Of a stretch of DNA of 64,000 nucleotides, positions 63,746 through 64,000 are shown piece after piece. Positions within the stretch are counted from its first letter, which is position 1. Each line of letters opens with the position of its first letter. The position numbers and the translations under genes are program-made. The notes under the pieces are model-generated. The model did no database searches. It was given only the letters and a program-made list of their open reading frames with translations, and was not told the origin of the DNA. The stretch is from JBQTGK01 sp052400665 (GTDB taxonomy: Bacteria > Bacteroidota > Bacteroidia > Bacteroidales > Marinifilaceae): the NCBI GenBank assembly GCA_052400665.1, contig JBQTGK010000011.1; one strand, written 5' to 3'.

Positions 63746-64000
63746 TTAATTAATGATTTGAATTTTAGATTGAATTGTATCTCTTAAATCCTCTAAGTTG
63801 ATATTAAAATTCTCAGAATAAAAATTCTTGGCAAGTTCTAATTTTTGGCTAATTAGTATACGTCCGGCATTTATTTCTTCACATAGCTCCTGATCAGAAT
63901 ATTCAGAACAATCGAAATATTCGAGGTATAAAGAATTAAAGCTTTCGGGATCTTCAACTAAATACAGAGAAACTAACTGACAAAAATCCTCATACTCATT
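63746..64000 (-). CDS. Unidentified protein, C-terminal 84 residues (partial)
   Basis: Open from the window edge to a stop at 63746; acidic, helical (LYLVEDPESFNSLYLEYFDC, ELCEEINAGRILISQKLELA). No family recognised. Upstream part is outside the window. Confidence 0.6.
   Translation of the reverse strand, partial: NEYEDFCQLVSLYLVEDPESFNSLYLEYFDCSEYSDQELCEEINAGRILISQKLELAKNFYSENFNINLEDLRDTIQSKIQIIN

Overview
The window is a 64 kb stretch of an AT-rich genome from the phylum Bacteroidota, most likely a marine member of the Marinilabiliales/Marinifilaceae type (lineage is inference). The phylum assignment rests on type IX secretion and gliding genes (porX, porW/sprE, gldH), a giant PKD-repeat adhesin, promoters of the form TTG-N19/23-TAnnTTTG, few Shine-Dalgarno sequences, a Kdo transferase, and a galactose operon with an FHS-family permease. 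It is a draft assembly: a 98-base N run sits inside nrdJ between two identical 79-base flanks.

Layout. 1-8603 (minus): 5' part of a giant secreted adhesin, N-terminal signal peptide, about 16 PKD domains, then cadherin/VCBS-like repeats running off the window. 8930-15771: Fic protein with a degenerate catalytic motif, FadL/OmpP1-like outer membrane protein, TPR histidine kinase of the LytS type, NfeD, rhodanese, Mut7-C RNase. 15964-27081: an 11.1 kb integrated mobile element in a tRNA-Cys gene, bounded by a 15-bp direct repeat. It carries a tyrosine integrase, a HigB/HigA-ImmA-like toxin-antitoxin pair, a divergent XRE/HTH regulatory switch, a gene II/X-like replication initiator, a serine resolvase, a zinc-ribbon coiled-coil protein, and a right-hand cargo area of small secreted or membrane proteins separated by repeated dyad sequences, ending in a HEPN-like gene remnant.

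27068-36600: tRNA-Cys, folB, glnS, gltX, a lone response regulator, B12-dependent ribonucleotide reductase nrdJ and waaA. 36744-42391: a 1149-residue outer membrane protein, a HAD phosphatase and alanine dehydrogenase. 42478-48124 (minus): probable porW-porX-tsaE-ald transcription unit, joining type IX secretion regulation with housekeeping genes. 48377-53494 (minus): holB, PSP1/ricT-like, gldH, trmB, an alkyltransferase-like gene, mrp, closely packed. 53953-56248: pgk and a frameshifted LuxE-like acyltransferase. 56404-63643 (minus): complete galactose (Leloir) operon galT-galE-galK-permease-galM, preceded by a GntR-type regulator whose own promoter shares a CCWACCAGT motif with the gal promoter region. 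63746-64000: the end of an unidentified gene.

How it fits together: the giant adhesin is a likely cargo class for the type IX secretion/gliding machinery encoded 40 kb away. The mobile element is the main accessory region and holds most of the unusual structure: arm-type integrase sites, a second unrelated arm-like repeat, a candidate resolvase site, a palindromic operator in the divergent promoter, and a triplicated 17-bp dyad in front of cargo genes.
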